From positions 586 through 64,585 of the forward strand of contig BLJB01000202.1 of NCBI GenBank assembly GCA_013423325.1: a stretch of 64,000 nt of DNA, given 5' to 3'. The notes beneath the pieces were generated by a model. That model ran no database searches, had not been told where the DNA came from, and was given only the letters and a program-made list of their open reading frames with translations. Shown piece after piece: positions 12,701 to 23,923 of the stretch (position 1 is its first letter; every line of letters begins with the position of its first letter). Origin of the DNA: Usnea hakonensis. Its lineage: Eukaryota; Ascomycota; Lecanoromycetes; Lecanorales; Parmeliaceae. The position numbers and the translations under genes are program-made.

Positions 12701-14079
12701 GCGTTTCGGGCGGATCAAGCGAGGCGCTTGTAGGCGTGTTGGGAGTAGTAACGATTATAGGGAGATCTCGGACACTACTGGAAGGGCTTTGCAAGTTGGA
12801 GGCTACCGACTCTTTGCTGTCAGACGCCTTGGATGACCTTCCCAAGTTCATGCTGTTTCTCTTGTCTTTGGTGAACAAGGCTTGAAGAGCATTCCCACTA
12901 CCGGAAGATATCACCGACGCACGATCTGGGCTCTTAGGTGGACTTGAGTCTTTCGCTTTAGGCCCAGACGTAAATACTTCTTTTATCCTTGCTCCCGGCG
13001 AGACGCCCCGACTCCTACTGCCATTTTTAATGCTGAGATTTCTTCCACCGTCTCGAGACTCCATTGTAGATGCATAGTTGGTCGCCAGATTCGTGGAAGT
13101 GGTACTGCCTGCCACCGGTAGCGTGGTGGACTTTTGATATTGAGGGTTGTGGAAGGTAAGGCTGTCAAGTTGGAGATTGCTGGGCGCTTCGCTGTGTGTA
13201 GTGGTGGTGATCAAGGGAGAGGAGGAGGTCAAGTATCCGATATGCGACTGGTGACTGACGAGCGGAGGAGGCGAGATTGTAGTTCTATAGAATGCTCCAC
13301 ATTAGCAAAGAATGACCCCTGCATTGAATGGACAGTCTGGGTAAGATAGTACTCAAAGGCAGAGCTTCACGGAAGCCATGGAAAGGGTCAGGTTGTGAGG
13401 AGCAGATACAATCAAGAGCATGGAGGTAGCTGCATATGTAAAAATATTCCCAAGACCTATGCTTTTGGTGTTGCTGCATCTGCAGCTGACATTGCGAGGC
13501 AAACGATGCGGGTTGCACATGCGCTTACGCCTCTCAGGGTCGCCGAAGGCTTGGCAAGCCTTCTACCTTAGACAAGAAGAGTGGGCCTGCTTACGGTTCA
13601 GTGTTGGATTCGATAGTGATCAGACTTCCGCCATCTTCTCCTTCCTCTTCTCCCAGTGTAGCCCGACTTTCGTTGTTCTCGGATAGCGCATTTGGTATCG
13701 CGGATGTTGCAGCCTGTCCATCAGCGCTGCGCCCCCGCGGGTCAGCCGTCTCTTGCTGTAGCTGTTGCTCCGCCTCTTCACGCTTCCTTCTCTTTTTTTT
13801 GCTGCGACCCGGTATCAACTTGGATAAGTTGCTTGGCCCTGGGGGAAGTCCATCGTCGAGACTGCTTCCTCTGCTATCGCGCGCTTTGTCGATTAACGAA
13901 TCCACGGAGTTCCTGATTCCGCCTCGTTCACTGGCTTCGTCGGAGGTGCCAGAGCCATTGAGAGAAGTAGTAGATGGTGCGTCCTTCCGGCCGAGTTTGG
14001 CTTTGGCAACGAGTCCCTTGAAGCCTTTGGGCTCAGATGTTGATGGCGCTGGAGATCTTGACTTTGCCGAGGTCTCCAT
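9749..14079 (-). CDS. GRAM-VASt domain protein, Lam/Ysp2-like sterol transporter
   Basis: Family members anchor in the ER at membrane contact sites and move sterols through the VASt (StART-like) domain. Exons: 14079-13595, 13284-10556, 10497-9749; phases join exactly, giving about 1320 aa. The first ~680 residues are low-complexity Ser/Thr/Pro-rich. A GRAM domain follows at about 685-800 (RDFHQLFRSVPEDD ... GHICFSSNILGWVTTLIISFDEI). An acidic linker precedes the VASt domain at about 925-1105 (GSHYERPLQDD ... FTIEWTGKSWLKGPIEKGA). A single membrane segment near 1168 (MIIGFLLFVILISWF) and a short coiled tail end it. The 58-bp second intron falls inside the VASt domain (LK|G). The first intron, 310 bp, is long for this window. 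Confidence in family is high; the yeast orthologue is not assigned. Confidence 0.92.
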
Positions 14080-14867
14080 TGAAGGAGTGCCTTTGAGGCG
14101 AGAGGTCTAGGGATGATTATAAAAGGAGCATAATTGATGTATTGAAAGAATTCGCCATGGCGGCGCATAGGTTGATGGCAGGTCAAACGCGTAAATGACG
14201 ACTTCGCATTGGTTTTTGGGCAGCTCCACGAAGCTTGGCACTGGCCTGGGCAGGCTAATAGGGTAAGGTACTCGTACGAGTCCTCATTATATCCAACCAA
14301 AATTGTTTATGACATCAGTGCCCGCAATTGATCGTAATAATTCTACTACTAATCAATACTATATGCATAGTTATGTTTTTCTGAAGTCACTATCCAAATA
14401 CCTGTTCAATAAAACGATACAACGACTCTATACAAATTTTACTGCTCACATTATAGCTCATCGCCGCCCCCCCTAGCCACTACTTGCTACGCTTATATGC
14501 TCATAGTATCCAGGGACGACGATTGAAGGGGAGCTTACGAGGGAGCTTACGAGGTGATCTACCTTATACGTAGCGCTGGAACATCGCTTGTTTTAGAGTT
14601 GCATAGAGTTGCAAGCGTATCCTACCTTACATGGGATGGTTGCTATTAGTAGCAGCTCCTTCCGGCCAAAGCGGGCTTGGCGTGGGCTCAGCTTACAGGT
14701 ACTGTTGTAGGTATATATTCCAGCAATGCCTCTCGTCAACGTTTCCAACATTTTGCCCAGTTGACAAGTGGTCACACTTTCAAGTATCTAGATTCTTCTA
14801 GGGGGTTCGATCACTACCTTTATCTACAGTAATTATCTTTGATCATTTCCAAAAGACAAGAGCATCC
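14080..14867. other. Divergent intergenic region
   Basis: Lies between two divergently transcribed genes (GRAM-VASt on minus, LRAT-like on plus) and must hold both promoters. No clear TATA or operator could be assigned. A short direct repeat, GGGAGCTTACGAGG, occurs at about 14528-14552. Confidence 0.5.
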
Positions 14868-15665
14868 ATGGGCGCTGCACTTAGCATCTATGATGCCAAT
14901 AAGAGGAGGCAACAGAAAAAGATGGCAGCCTTCGCCAAGACGAAGCGCGGACAGCGCGCCATGAATTCAAAGCGAATGGTGCGATACAAAGAAAAGCGCC
15001 TCAAAGCCATGCAACCAGATGTCGACCGTCGCCTCAGGGAGGAAGAAGATCATGAAAAGGGTGAACAGGTCTGGTTTTCTCGATATATACACAACGGCCG
15101 GTTGAAGCACTGGGTGCTTATTACGCACGACAGCAAATATGAGCTGCGCCGGAGTGAAAATGTAGGAGACGAGACAGCGATGAAATTCACCTACCACGTG
15201 GCGCCTTTCACGATTGATGAAGAGAAAAGAAAAGCAGCGCTAGCTGAGAACGGCCTGCCTGATGTAGATGGCTTCTATGTCTGCTTGATCGGATGGACTA
15301 CCAAGACCAAGGAGGAAGTCGACCTTGCATGCAAGTCCGTGTCTCAACAATTTGGAGATTACAACCTCCTATGGAAAAATTGCCAGCACTTCCTCCGCAT
15401 GCTCGCAGACCGGATCCTAGTTACGAAAGCAGCCGACTTCCCTTGGTTCTACTCCAACACGGAGTCCAGGTACCAGAAGACGCAGCACTTGATGCCTCCG
15501 CCCCTGGAGTTCCTTTTGAAGTCACAGGCCCAGAACGCAGCCCAGATGCAGACGCAGGTGCAAAACCAGATCCAGAACCAGATCCAGCTCCAGATCCAGA
15601 ATCAAATTCAGAACCAGATTCAGATGCAAATACAGAACCAGATGCAAATGCAGCCCCCAATGTGA
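14868..15665 (+). CDS. LRAT-like (NlpC/P60-fold) protein with Gln/Asn repeat tail
   Basis: Single exon, 265 aa. The central region carries the two hallmarks of LRAT-type permuted papain-fold enzymes: a His in HWVLITHDSKYELR (about residue 80) and the Cys motif KNCQHFLRMLADRI (about 172), comparable to the NCEHF motif of the family. These enzymes act as acyltransferases, phospholipases or thiol peptidases; the reaction here is unknown. The protein starts MGAALS, which fits an N-myristoylation consensus (Gly2, Ser6), suggesting membrane attachment. Residues 18-60 are strongly basic and probably helical. The last ~45 residues are a QNQIQ/QMQ repeat, encoded by near-identical short DNA repeats at 15541-15660. 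The start is the only reasonable ATG. Confidence 0.7.
   Translation: MGAALSIYDANKRRQQKKMAAFAKTKRGQRAMNSKRMVRYKEKRLKAMQPDVDRRLREEEDHEKGEQVWFSRYIHNGRLKHWVLITHDSKYELRRSENVGDETAMKFTYHVAPFTIDEEKRKAALAENGLPDVDGFYVCLIGWTTKTKEEVDLACKSVSQQFGDYNLLWKNCQHFLRMLADRILVTKAADFPWFYSNTESRYQKTQHLMPPPLEFLLKSQAQNAAQMQTQVQNQIQNQIQLQIQNQIQNQIQMQIQNQMQMQPPM
15541..15660 (+). repeat. Coding microsatellite CAGATCCAGAACCAGATCCA-type
   Basis: Tandem imperfect units of 12-18 bp built on CAGAAYCAGATYCAG encode the Gln/Asn/Ile C-terminal tail of the LRAT-like protein. Such repeats commonly vary in length between isolates. Confidence 0.7.
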
Positions 15666-17024
15666 ATGGGCGGATGAAAGGACAGGTTGGGGTTAGAAAG
15701 ACATTTGTAGAGTCTTGAATAAACCATTTCGTTGTAATAGAGTTCCCATCCACGCGTAGGTCGGGCGACCACTTCAAGGCCGAACGCGAGAGGAAGCTTC
15801 GTGGTGTATGATGAAGAGTCGAAATGGCTGCGAAGCCGGTCTGCGGAGAGCATTTAGGGCACCCCATCTAGATATAGCACCTCCTTGAGTATATAGATAG
15901 GGCACTGGCAACTCATCAAACCTTGGAGTACCGCTCTTATTATATATTCCTTTTCCCCCAAAAAACACCGTTCACAGACCAGATTTTCCGTCTAGAGAAC
16001 GACGGTGCACGCTCGTCAACCTCACTCTCGATAAAGACTTCTATAAGATCCATTTCGATCTTTGACGACCTTGTGAACAGCTTACTTGCCATGCCTGACG
16101 AGAATACTTCAGCTTCAATAGCTTTCTCTCCCCTACCGCAACCCCAAAAAATATGATCGACCTGGTTTCCCTCCGCTGTCACCACTAGCCGTGCAAAATT
16201 CCCCCGCTTCAGCAACACAGAGATATAGAGTACATCTAGGTAAGAAGCATGGCAATATACACACGATTCGAGAATGCTGGGTAGGACTTGATGGATCATG
16301 CGCACACTGTAGTCGCCCGTCTTTTGGCAGAAGCTCTAGAGATGAGTAGCAAGACTCCTCAAGAGCTTTAAAGCAAAGATGGAGACATTGTATATGCTTT
16401 CTGTGAGTGCATTAATATAGGTGCATTTAGTACACATCTCAGACTAATTCTCGGATTCTCAATCGTTAGCTGGCCCCCGGATCTTCTGTGATTGCGATGT
16501 ATACTGTATACGATTGTGACCGGCCAATGAAGGAACCCTTGTAGAAAGACCCGCGATAGCAATCAGAGACCCTAGAATGGAGAACAGAGTGAAATTGTAC
16601 GACGCTCGCGGGAACACGCCGTTATCATGCAGGCGATCCGTGCCCAGACCAACTTACACCGCAATCTTGACGAAAACAAGGTAGATGGTCACTGAGGCAA
16701 GGCTAACGGAACCCTTTTCAAAGAAACATCTGAAGTCGTGGTACTGGTAGTGAAACCACAACGAAAAGGGGGAGAGGGCGTGTTTGGAGCAGAGCCGGTA
16801 AATCCATTTAGTACTTTTGACACGGAACTCGTGCGCCAATAGTCAATATTGATATTCGTTAGATATTGGTGGTCGATTTCATTCATTGTCGTGTCAACGA
16901 AGGATATTCATTGCCACTTGTTGATGGATCTCGAGATCGGGCTTCGCTTGCCCGGCCGAAGTGTCGGATATAGGATCCCAGGGAGCCACAGACCTACTTA
17001 AATAAGTCCTCATCTTCGCAGACA
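15666..17024. other. Long intergenic region, no gene recognised
   Basis: Several ORFs of 60-120 codons occur on both strands but none shows a domain, consistent splice structure or persuasive composition. The region may contain decayed sequence; I see nothing I can name. Confidence 0.5.
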
Positions 17025-17440
17025 TGCTCGACCTAGATACTGTGTCAAAGGAGGGGGTCAGGAAGAGGCTTGATATACATGCGGGAACTCCTCCATAGCA
17101 TGAAGATGTTGGCTTCTTTGGTGACGAAGATGCGTCGTCTGAGGATAGGCTGGCGGTGAAGGACCTTTAGGCTTGGCGTTCAGAGCTGCTTGTGGGACTG
17201 GTTGAGTGGCGAGAGATAGACATTGTTGGGGAGATTGGGTCTTAGGCTGGTAGGTAAGGTATCGTTGATACGGTGTGAGATCATTTGGCGTGGGAGTTGG
17301 GCGGTGGGGATCTGCAGGCGCGGATGGTTCGAATTTAGAGCGGTGGGCAGTTTTGCAGGATATGTTTGAGATACTGGAAGTATGTATGGATTAATCGTGC
17401 ATCTTCCTGAATTGAGGGGAGCCACAGAGACAATACATGG
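17025..17440 (+). pseudogene. Possible decayed coding fragment, unidentified
   Basis: One plus-strand frame reads with natural composition (for example AWRSELLVGLVEWREIDIVG around 17170-17230), interrupted only by TAG/TAA codons where Gln could have stood. This suggests a gene inactivated by point mutations. No family recognised. Confidence 0.3.
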
Positions 17441-17476
17441 TAAAGAAGTCGAAGGCCAAGTTCCCCCCTTCGTACG

Positions 17477-17536
17477 AGCGTCTTTGGGAATCGAACCCCA
17501 ATACCGGTAGTAAACCACACTCGACATGGAGACGCT
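17477..17536 (-). tRNA. tRNA-like fragment, probably truncated
   Basis: On the minus strand a perfect 7-bp acceptor-like pair (AGCGTCT ... AGACGCT) encloses a T-arm-like GGGGTTCGATTCCC and a D-arm-like GTCGAGTGTGGTTTA. The whole is only 60 nt, too short for a normal tRNA, and I cannot place an anticodon arm. It is best read as a deleted tRNA copy or a tRNA-derived repeat head. Confidence 0.3.
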
Positions 17537-18228
17537 TGTTCATGAGCACATTTTTTTCACGGAGTGAATGCCACCGTGGATGTAGCGAAACGCTACTTTG
17601 CTTTTTAATTCAAAGACAGAGGTCGAACCAAAACCGCCTCGAGCCATGTCTTGTGTCACACCCAACGACCAGATCGCTTTCCTGCCAAACGTAGAGTCTG
17701 ACGTAATTTCCTTGGCAGTTTGCACTAAGACTCCGACACAGTTATATACTCCGTGCCAACCCAGGCTTGCAGCGAATCATCCCACTGTTCCTCAGCAAAT
17801 ATCGTGCCACTCATCTGATGATACAGAACGATATATTTGAATTTTTGGGACTGCATTTATAGGCCAACTTTTTGATTATATAACTCTAGATCTTCCTAAA
17901 AAGAATAAATCTTACATTGAGTGTCTTCTTTTGAAGGTCGCTGTTGTTAAGGCGCAGTGATTTGAGAAAAGGGACTGTTTGTTTGTTCGGTCGCTTACCC
18001 CTGAATTTTATACCCCGGTACTTTGGTCACGGTATTGCGGCTACTTTTTGACGCTAGCTCTAGAAAGGCTGATAATTCATATGTGAGTCCATAGAAAATC
18101 AGTCGGACTCGCGATACTTTAATACTTACTATATATCAATCAAATCAACCATTTAGCCAGCCTGAATCAGTCGACCATCTCCCAAAATGGACTGGTCTAG
18201 ACCAATAATGGCGCAGTTGTCGGTGGAC
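17537..18228. other. Intergenic, nothing recognised
   Basis: AT-rich toward the right end, with no ORF of interest. It leads into the dispersed repeat at 18229. Confidence 0.5.
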
Positions 18229-18485
18229 CGTCATTTACCCTGCCGGAACGTCGTGTATATATAAATAATCTAGAGATTTAAGGGGTAGTTCTTCGAAGCT
18301 CGTCGCTCGTAAGTCTACCCTCTACCTTAGAAGCTAGGACAAATAGATTCGAAAAAGATTTATAGAGATTTACGTTTTAATAGCGATAAATAAATTAAAA
18401 ATCGATAAGCGATATATAAGAAATACGAGAGATTAAATTATTGGTAGTATAAAAATCTTTAATATATTTTATCCGAAGCAGCCGG
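18229..18485. repeat. Dispersed repeat, copy 1 (solo-LTR-like)
   Basis: About 257 bp shared with 39543-39797, including TTACCCTGCCGGAAC, AGTTCTTCGAAGCTCGTCGC, AATCGATAAGCGATATATAA and AAAAATCTTTAATATAT in the same order and spacing. This copy has lost more G and C than the other (RIP-like transitions). The size and lack of coding capacity suggest a solo LTR or a small non-autonomous element; no target duplication could be proven. Confidence 0.7.
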
Positions 18486-18636
18486 TCTAGCACTAGCGTA
18501 GATATCGAACCTCTTCTTATACCCCCGAACAAACATTTTTCATTGTCCTCTGTCACTTTTGTGCCTTCAGCTACTATTCTCACATCGCGAGTCGCGATCC
18601 CATTAAAGCGTGTAACGACACTACTGATAGTGTATC

Positions 18637-20057
18637 TTAATCATAATCAAAGAAAGGGATATCACCATCCCTATGACGCCGTCTCGATTGCCCAGCCTCA
18701 CCCTTCCATCTCACACCCCTTAGAGTCTTCTGACAGCTCGCACAAGCCACCATCTTACACTGAGGACACTGCAGCGCGAAGCGCTTCTGAATAATCTGAC
18801 ACGAACCGCAAAGCTGCGTCCCTTCAACCTTGGGCCACCAGCCATCATGACGGCACGTACTCGTACCCGAACCTTTATTCTGCTGCGACGCCCGATCGTT
18901 GCGAGCTTTTCTCGCCCTCTTCGCCGCTGCGGCAGCCAGGGAGGCAGCAGCAGCGGCCTCTCTCGCTGTTGCTTTCCGCTCCGCCCTCGCCGCCGCCTCC
19001 GCCAACTCATCTGCTTCTTGCTCTCGTCGTCGCTCCGCCGCCGCTCGCGCGCGCTCTTGTGCTTCCCATGCTCGTTCTTGCGCCTGCCACGCGTCAAACG
19101 CGGCTTCTGCTTCGCGGGCTTCTTTCGCGGCCCGTTCAGCTCGCTGCCTGTGCAATTCATCCGCCCTTTCCTGTGCTTCCCGCATCATTCGAGCTCTTTC
19201 TTCCTGCAGCTTACGTGCCCTCTCGTCCGCCTCCGCTTTGAATTTCTCGTCCTTCACCTTCTTCTTTTCGGCCGCGATCCGGCCGTTCACGTTCGATAGT
19301 ATATCCTGCAGTTTTTTGAGCTTGGTCTGCTTCTCGGTCAGCTCGCTTTCCTTTATCCTCCTACTAGCAATCCGATGCACGCAATTTTCTTCTCTTGTTT
19401 GCTTCTGCTCATCCGTCTCCTTCTCTTGGCCGTAGATGGGTGAGGTAAAGTACGCCCACCAGCCATTACGTTCTTTTTCCTTCCGTGCATCTTCCTCATC
19501 TTGTACTTTCAGCCGCTTCAAATCAGCCTCCAGCTTCCAAGTCGCCCGAGACATTTCGAAGATATCACTATCGTATCTGCCCCTGCTCTGTTCCAAATTA
19601 CGCAAGAGTGCCTCTCGAGCCGTATCCTCCTCCTGCTTCCTTGCTCTAGCTTTTGCTGTTCTCTCGTTCTCCGCCTGTGCCGCTTCCGCCTGTCGCTTTT
19701 CCGCCTCTTGCTTTCCCCTTAGCCTGTCTCTGATACTAGGCCATATCATGTCGTAATCTCGTCGATTTTGGGAATCACAGATCGTAGCGTAGGCATTTTG
19801 GAGCTTAATCACAACGACATCAAGACTCAGTCACTGCCTTCTGAATACAACACATCGTCGAGACAGAGCAACGAGTAGATGAATGAGCGGGGACTTCTTA
19901 CAAGCTGGAACACAGCCGTAGCGTCCTTCTGGGGGTTCTTGTCCGGGTGCCGAAGCTTCGCCAGTCGGCGATAACTCTTCGTGACGATCTCGACGGTGGC
20001 GAGATTTGAGATCTCGAGAATGGCGTAGTAGTCATCGGTGATGTCTGCGGGAGGCAT
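18637..20057 (-). CDS. J-domain protein with coiled coil and C-terminal zinc-ribbon-like motif
   Basis: An Hsp40-type co-chaperone architecture. Exons 20057-19902 and 19803-18637 (98-bp intron, phase 0) give about 440 aa. The N-terminal J domain (residues ~8-75) has DYYAILEI, the HPD tripeptide (~37-39, in LRHPDKNPQKD) and the end YATICDSQNRRDYD; the intron splits it at VFQL|LQNAY. About 250 residues of Ala/Glu/Arg-rich coiled coil follow. The C-terminus has spaced cysteines (CRH ... CGSC ... CPQC ... CASC), likely binding zinc. The ATG at 20057 was chosen because it directly precedes the J domain; an upstream ATG adds a non-conserved stretch. The client is unknown. Confidence 0.85.
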
Positions 20058-21102
20058 AACGCTTTCATTATAGATTCTGGTGGTGCTCCTTTTTTGTTTT
20101 TCTTTCTTTCTTTCCCTTGTAGCCTTGCGGTGGGACAAATGATCATGATGACTAAGGTGGGGAAGGAGGTCCAAAACCAACCAATAGAGATAATTGGCCT
20201 GTTGCTTTGGTTCACCTCGCAAATGACGAAACAGTATAAAGCTTAGACTTTTCCTGGACGTGTGGTATCTGAGCTGTAGATCACCCCAAATCATGTAGAA
20301 AGAAATTGGGGAGCTGTGACTTTCGCCATGGGAAGGCTGCCCGCGCCGATGTTGTTGCAAAGAACTTTATCCACCGATATTGTTTTGTAGTGAATTGGTC
20401 AGCTAGTTGACTCAAAGCTATATCGAAATGTACCCATTTTGTGCCAAGGATGCTTTCGATGGTGAGGACCATCGACAAATTTGAGGATTTGTAGCTAAAA
20501 GTATATGGCACCGGGCAAAGTTCCCATGCATATTACTTAGCCAATTGAATTGATTGATAGAAGGCCAAGTACTGGGTGCCGATATGCTCAGTTCAGGTAC
20601 GATTCACGGATTTGTATATACATGTAGTGTAGTACGAGCAACTTTGATCGGAAAGGTCGCATCCAAATACCTTTGCCAGAATCTGAGTAGGAGTACCGTC
20701 TTGGCACAGATTGTGGTATGGAACAATCCACACGTAGCATGTGATCGAATCACCATCAATCGATCTTTAGCTGCATGCGGTAGATGTGTGTCGTCTGCCT
20801 CGCAAGTCTACCTTGTCATCCATTCATTCCCCGTTCAAAACACAAGAACTTATGAATGCTTTGTCTGAAACCGGAGAATACGGATTTTGTTTGCTGACAA
20901 AAATGTCCGCCCTAGGAGCGAGAAAGCCTACGACAGAAGGATTTGCTGGTTCAAAAGCCAGTGTTGAAGAAGCTATGGGTGGATGGTCGCAAGAAATTAT
21001 TGGGTAGGGATGGGTGATGGAGATTATGAAAATAGCACACAACTTCTCGGCATCGCAAGCGATGGGAACTCAGGGCTGAACCAGCCGTAGCAGGGTTGCT
21101 GA
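20058..21102. other. Intergenic upstream of the J-protein gene
   Basis: Holds the promoter of the minus-strand J-protein gene. Short ORFs (for example 20786-21007 +) have no recognisable domain. Confidence 0.45.
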
Positions 21103-21303
21103 CGGCGTCCCAGAAAATGGCAGTACAAGAAGTATTTCAAATGTTGGAACTGGAACAAGAATCTGACGAAAGGTGACTGGGAACAAGCTGCCGTCGCAAT
21201 ACATGAGCGGAAAAGCCAGGGAAAAGAATCCGACGTCTTTATCGATGGTGAGCTCCAGTCACGGGATCAGACATACAAGGAATCCTGCGATATCATCCGT
21301 TAA
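21103..21303 (+). pseudogene. Fragment resembling a Clr5-type domain
   Basis: After a stop at 21100, one frame reads RRPRKWQYKKYFKCWNWNKN and continues through an EWT-like basic/aromatic segment to a stop at 21301. The pattern of aromatic and basic residues (W-Y-KK-F-WN-NKN-L) resembles the fungal Clr5 domain found at the N-terminus of many accessory proteins. Only this piece is present, so it is taken as a remnant. Recognition is by eye only. Confidence 0.4.
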
Positions 21304-21965
21304 ATTACAATTATCTGTACTTTGGTAGGTCTCGGTATGTCGGCTTGTAAACGAATCTGGAGACTGAGTGAACACAAGGCTCAACCCAAGGACTTCCTAA
21401 AAGCTTTGCGATTCGAACACCAACTGCAGATAAAACAGTCTCGTTGACAGTTGATCTTCCGTTCCAACACGTTTGAGATGCAGCTTCAACTTGGAAGTGA
21501 TCGATTTTGGCACCAGACCTGGTCTAGGCCAAATCTTCCGGCTGAACCTTTAGCTATCGATCCGAGATTGACGCTATGTGATGACGCTGATATTGTAGAA
21601 CCCAGCCCCACCAACCTCCTTTCCCCCTCTTTCCCCTTCCCCCTCTTCCCCCCAACTACCCTCCCACACTAATCGTCTTTACTGACCGCTGTCTCAAGAC
21701 CCTATTCCCTACGACTTTATCTATCCACCGCCTCTACAATAAGTGCTTTTGAGATATTAGTCTAATATGTGGGATGGAATTCAGCTCGAGCGCGGGGTGG
21801 GATGAGTAAAGATGAGTAGAGATACGGAACGCTAGCTACATTCTGTAGGCTGTGTGTGATGCATGTGGATGTGGATGTGGATTTGGTTTGGATTTGGAGG
21901 GGGGAAGGTGAGACGAGAGGTGGGGGGGGGGGGGGGGGGGAGGGGGGGGTTGGGGGGGTTGGGGG

Positions 21966-22009
<44 letters not shown>

Positions 22010-22230
22010 GAGGAAGGCGGGATTTGGGCTGTTTGGTAGGGGGTAAGGGATTGATGTCAGGTTTTACTCGGAATTCTATCCCGACATTATTTCCTGCACG
22101 TGCGCAGAAGATGTGTCACAGCGCCAGCGGCGGGCAGAGGGAATGTTCAAAGAAAAATTCGAATATTGCTGAATTGCAGTCTCGATCGTAGTCCAACAGA
22201 TTCAATCTTCCCAAGACTACTAAAGGCTTC
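21304..22230. other. Intergenic with long G-tract
   Basis: No gene recognised. Contains a pyrimidine-rich stretch at 21600-21670, (ATGTGG)n-like sequence at 21850-21890 and the long G-run described separately. Confidence 0.5.
21920..22008 (+). repeat. Poly-G / G-quadruplex-prone tract
   Basis: Nearly 90 bp of almost uninterrupted G, broken only by single A or TT, including one run of about 40 G. Such a tract can form G-quadruplexes and is also a place where sequencing and assembly commonly err, so its length is uncertain. Confidence 0.8.
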
Positions 22231-23923
22231 TTACGTAAGAGTATTCTGAGACCGGCGGGTGACCGTTACAGCGACCGGTTTTGAGCTTTCGATCAGGGTG
22301 TCGATTTTCATCTCGTGGTCGTGGTCCCTGACGTCCACGCGGTACGTCTTCAATAGCGTCGCAAGATACGTTTTACCCGCCAGAATGGCAAATTGGTAGC
22401 CGACCTGGTGATATCAACGTCTGGATTTGTTCATCGGGACGATCGGTAAGACTTACACAGTTGCGTGGTCCGTATCCGAACGACATGAAAGGCTTTTCCT
22501 TGTCGTACCCACCGAGAAACCTTTCCGGAACGAATACCTTGGCATCAAGGCCCCAGTACTTCGGCGAGGTGTGTAGATGGAAATAGGAAAGGTAAATCAG
22601 CATGCCAGGCTTTAGGACCACGGGTTCTTTGGCGGAGGTGAGCGCTGTCTCGCGATTGATTACCCGGACGGTGGCGTGGACTACAGGATACATTCTGTTG
22701 ACCTCCATGAATACCGCGTCGAGATAGGGCATTTTTGAGTTGATGGTTGCGAAATCGATAGCATCAATAGAGTTTATTTCGGCCATGAGTCTCGCTAGGC
22801 ATTCAGGATGCTTGCTGAGCTCGATTAATGCCCAAGAAATATTCGATCCCATGCTGTGATGACCACCTGAAGCCCGTCAAAGGGGGCTCATTCATGAGGG
22901 ACGAAAGGAGACCAACCAAAAATATTTAGCGCGGTGAACTCGGAGGCAAATGGAGACAGAGGACCTGTTCTACCGCCACCGGACATGACCGAAAGGTTGC
23001 GGATGGTCTTCAGCGGAGCATCAGGGTGGTTACGCTCGTGCTCTCCGAGTATCTCCAAATTCCTATCAACAATCTGGGCTACTTCCCCCCGAAGCTTGGC
23101 TTCTGAGCGGGTTGGCTCGCCAGGAGTCACCATCTTCAAAAATAGTTGGACGGAATACCAAATCGATGGCCAAGGGTTGCCCGCTAAGTCGAGAATTTTT
23201 CCAGATAGGCTCAACACGCGTCCTCCGACGTGATTTTGAGGGTTTCCGTAAAGGGTTTCTCCCCACAGCGCGAGGGCGAAATTGTCTGCCGCATGTGTGA
23301 TATTGGCAATCTCAGTCGAACCCTCGCCCCCTAAGACTTTGACATGCGCCTTGGCAATCTTCGCAATAGTATGAAATTTTTCGGAGTTCGACTTGGTGCT
23401 GTTGAACTCACGAATGAACAGATTGCGCTGATGACTTGTCTCAGGACCCACGCAGTTGAAGAGACTGTTTCCTATCAGTCTACGAAGAGTCGAGAAGGGA
23501 GACCAGCTAATTCGTTCGGGATCACCATCCCTGAACACTGTCAGTGCAAATCATCCGAGACCTTGCCAAAAATCAAATGCCTCACCTGGATGCAATGTCT
23601 CCGGGATATGATAGGACCTCTCGAATCATGGCGGGATCGTGGACCGAAACTATGAATTTGTCGACAACCCTGGCGTATGAAATACCATTGTTCCCGAGAG
23701 CGATTAGTTTGCCGAGAAGCTGAGGCGCTCCATGCTTGAGGTACACCGGCAGCGCTCCCAAAATGGGAACGCCTTGAAGCTCAGGGATTCCAGGAAGGAT
23801 ATCCTCATAGGATCCCGATTTGAAGGTGAGAAAGCCCAAAAACATGAGCAGGCCAACAACTGCAGTCACAGCAATTGATGGGGCCATACTCAACACGAAG
23901 TCGTGTAAGTTGAAAGTGAACAT
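22231..23923 (-). CDS. Cytochrome P450 monooxygenase, membrane anchored
   Basis: Heme-thiolate oxygenase using NADPH-P450 reductase; substrate unknown. Exons 23923-23586, 23530-22917, 22866-22457, 22404-22231; phases agree, giving about 511 aa, the normal fungal P450 length. An N-terminal membrane anchor lies near residues 14-33 (IAVTAVVGLLMFLGFLTF), followed by a Pro-rich hinge. The I-helix region at about 318 reads GGHHSMGSN, an atypical AGxxTT. The K-helix ExxR is EVNR (~370), the PERF-like motif is VPERF, and the heme motif is FGYGPRNC, with the Cys codon ending exon 3. It stands next to the nested transposon, whose left end is about 330 bp upstream of the start codon, so its promoter is squeezed between them. 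Confidence 0.9.

Noticed and set aside
18899..19435. 178-codon plus-strand ORF rich in Ala/Ser/Arg
   Set aside because: Shadow of the Ala/Glu/Arg coiled coil of the J-domain gene on the minus strand.
22231..23923. P450, acyl-CoA ligase, monooxygenase and permease as one metabolic cluster
   Set aside because: They are separated by tens of kilobases with unrelated housekeeping genes between them and no backbone synthase is present.
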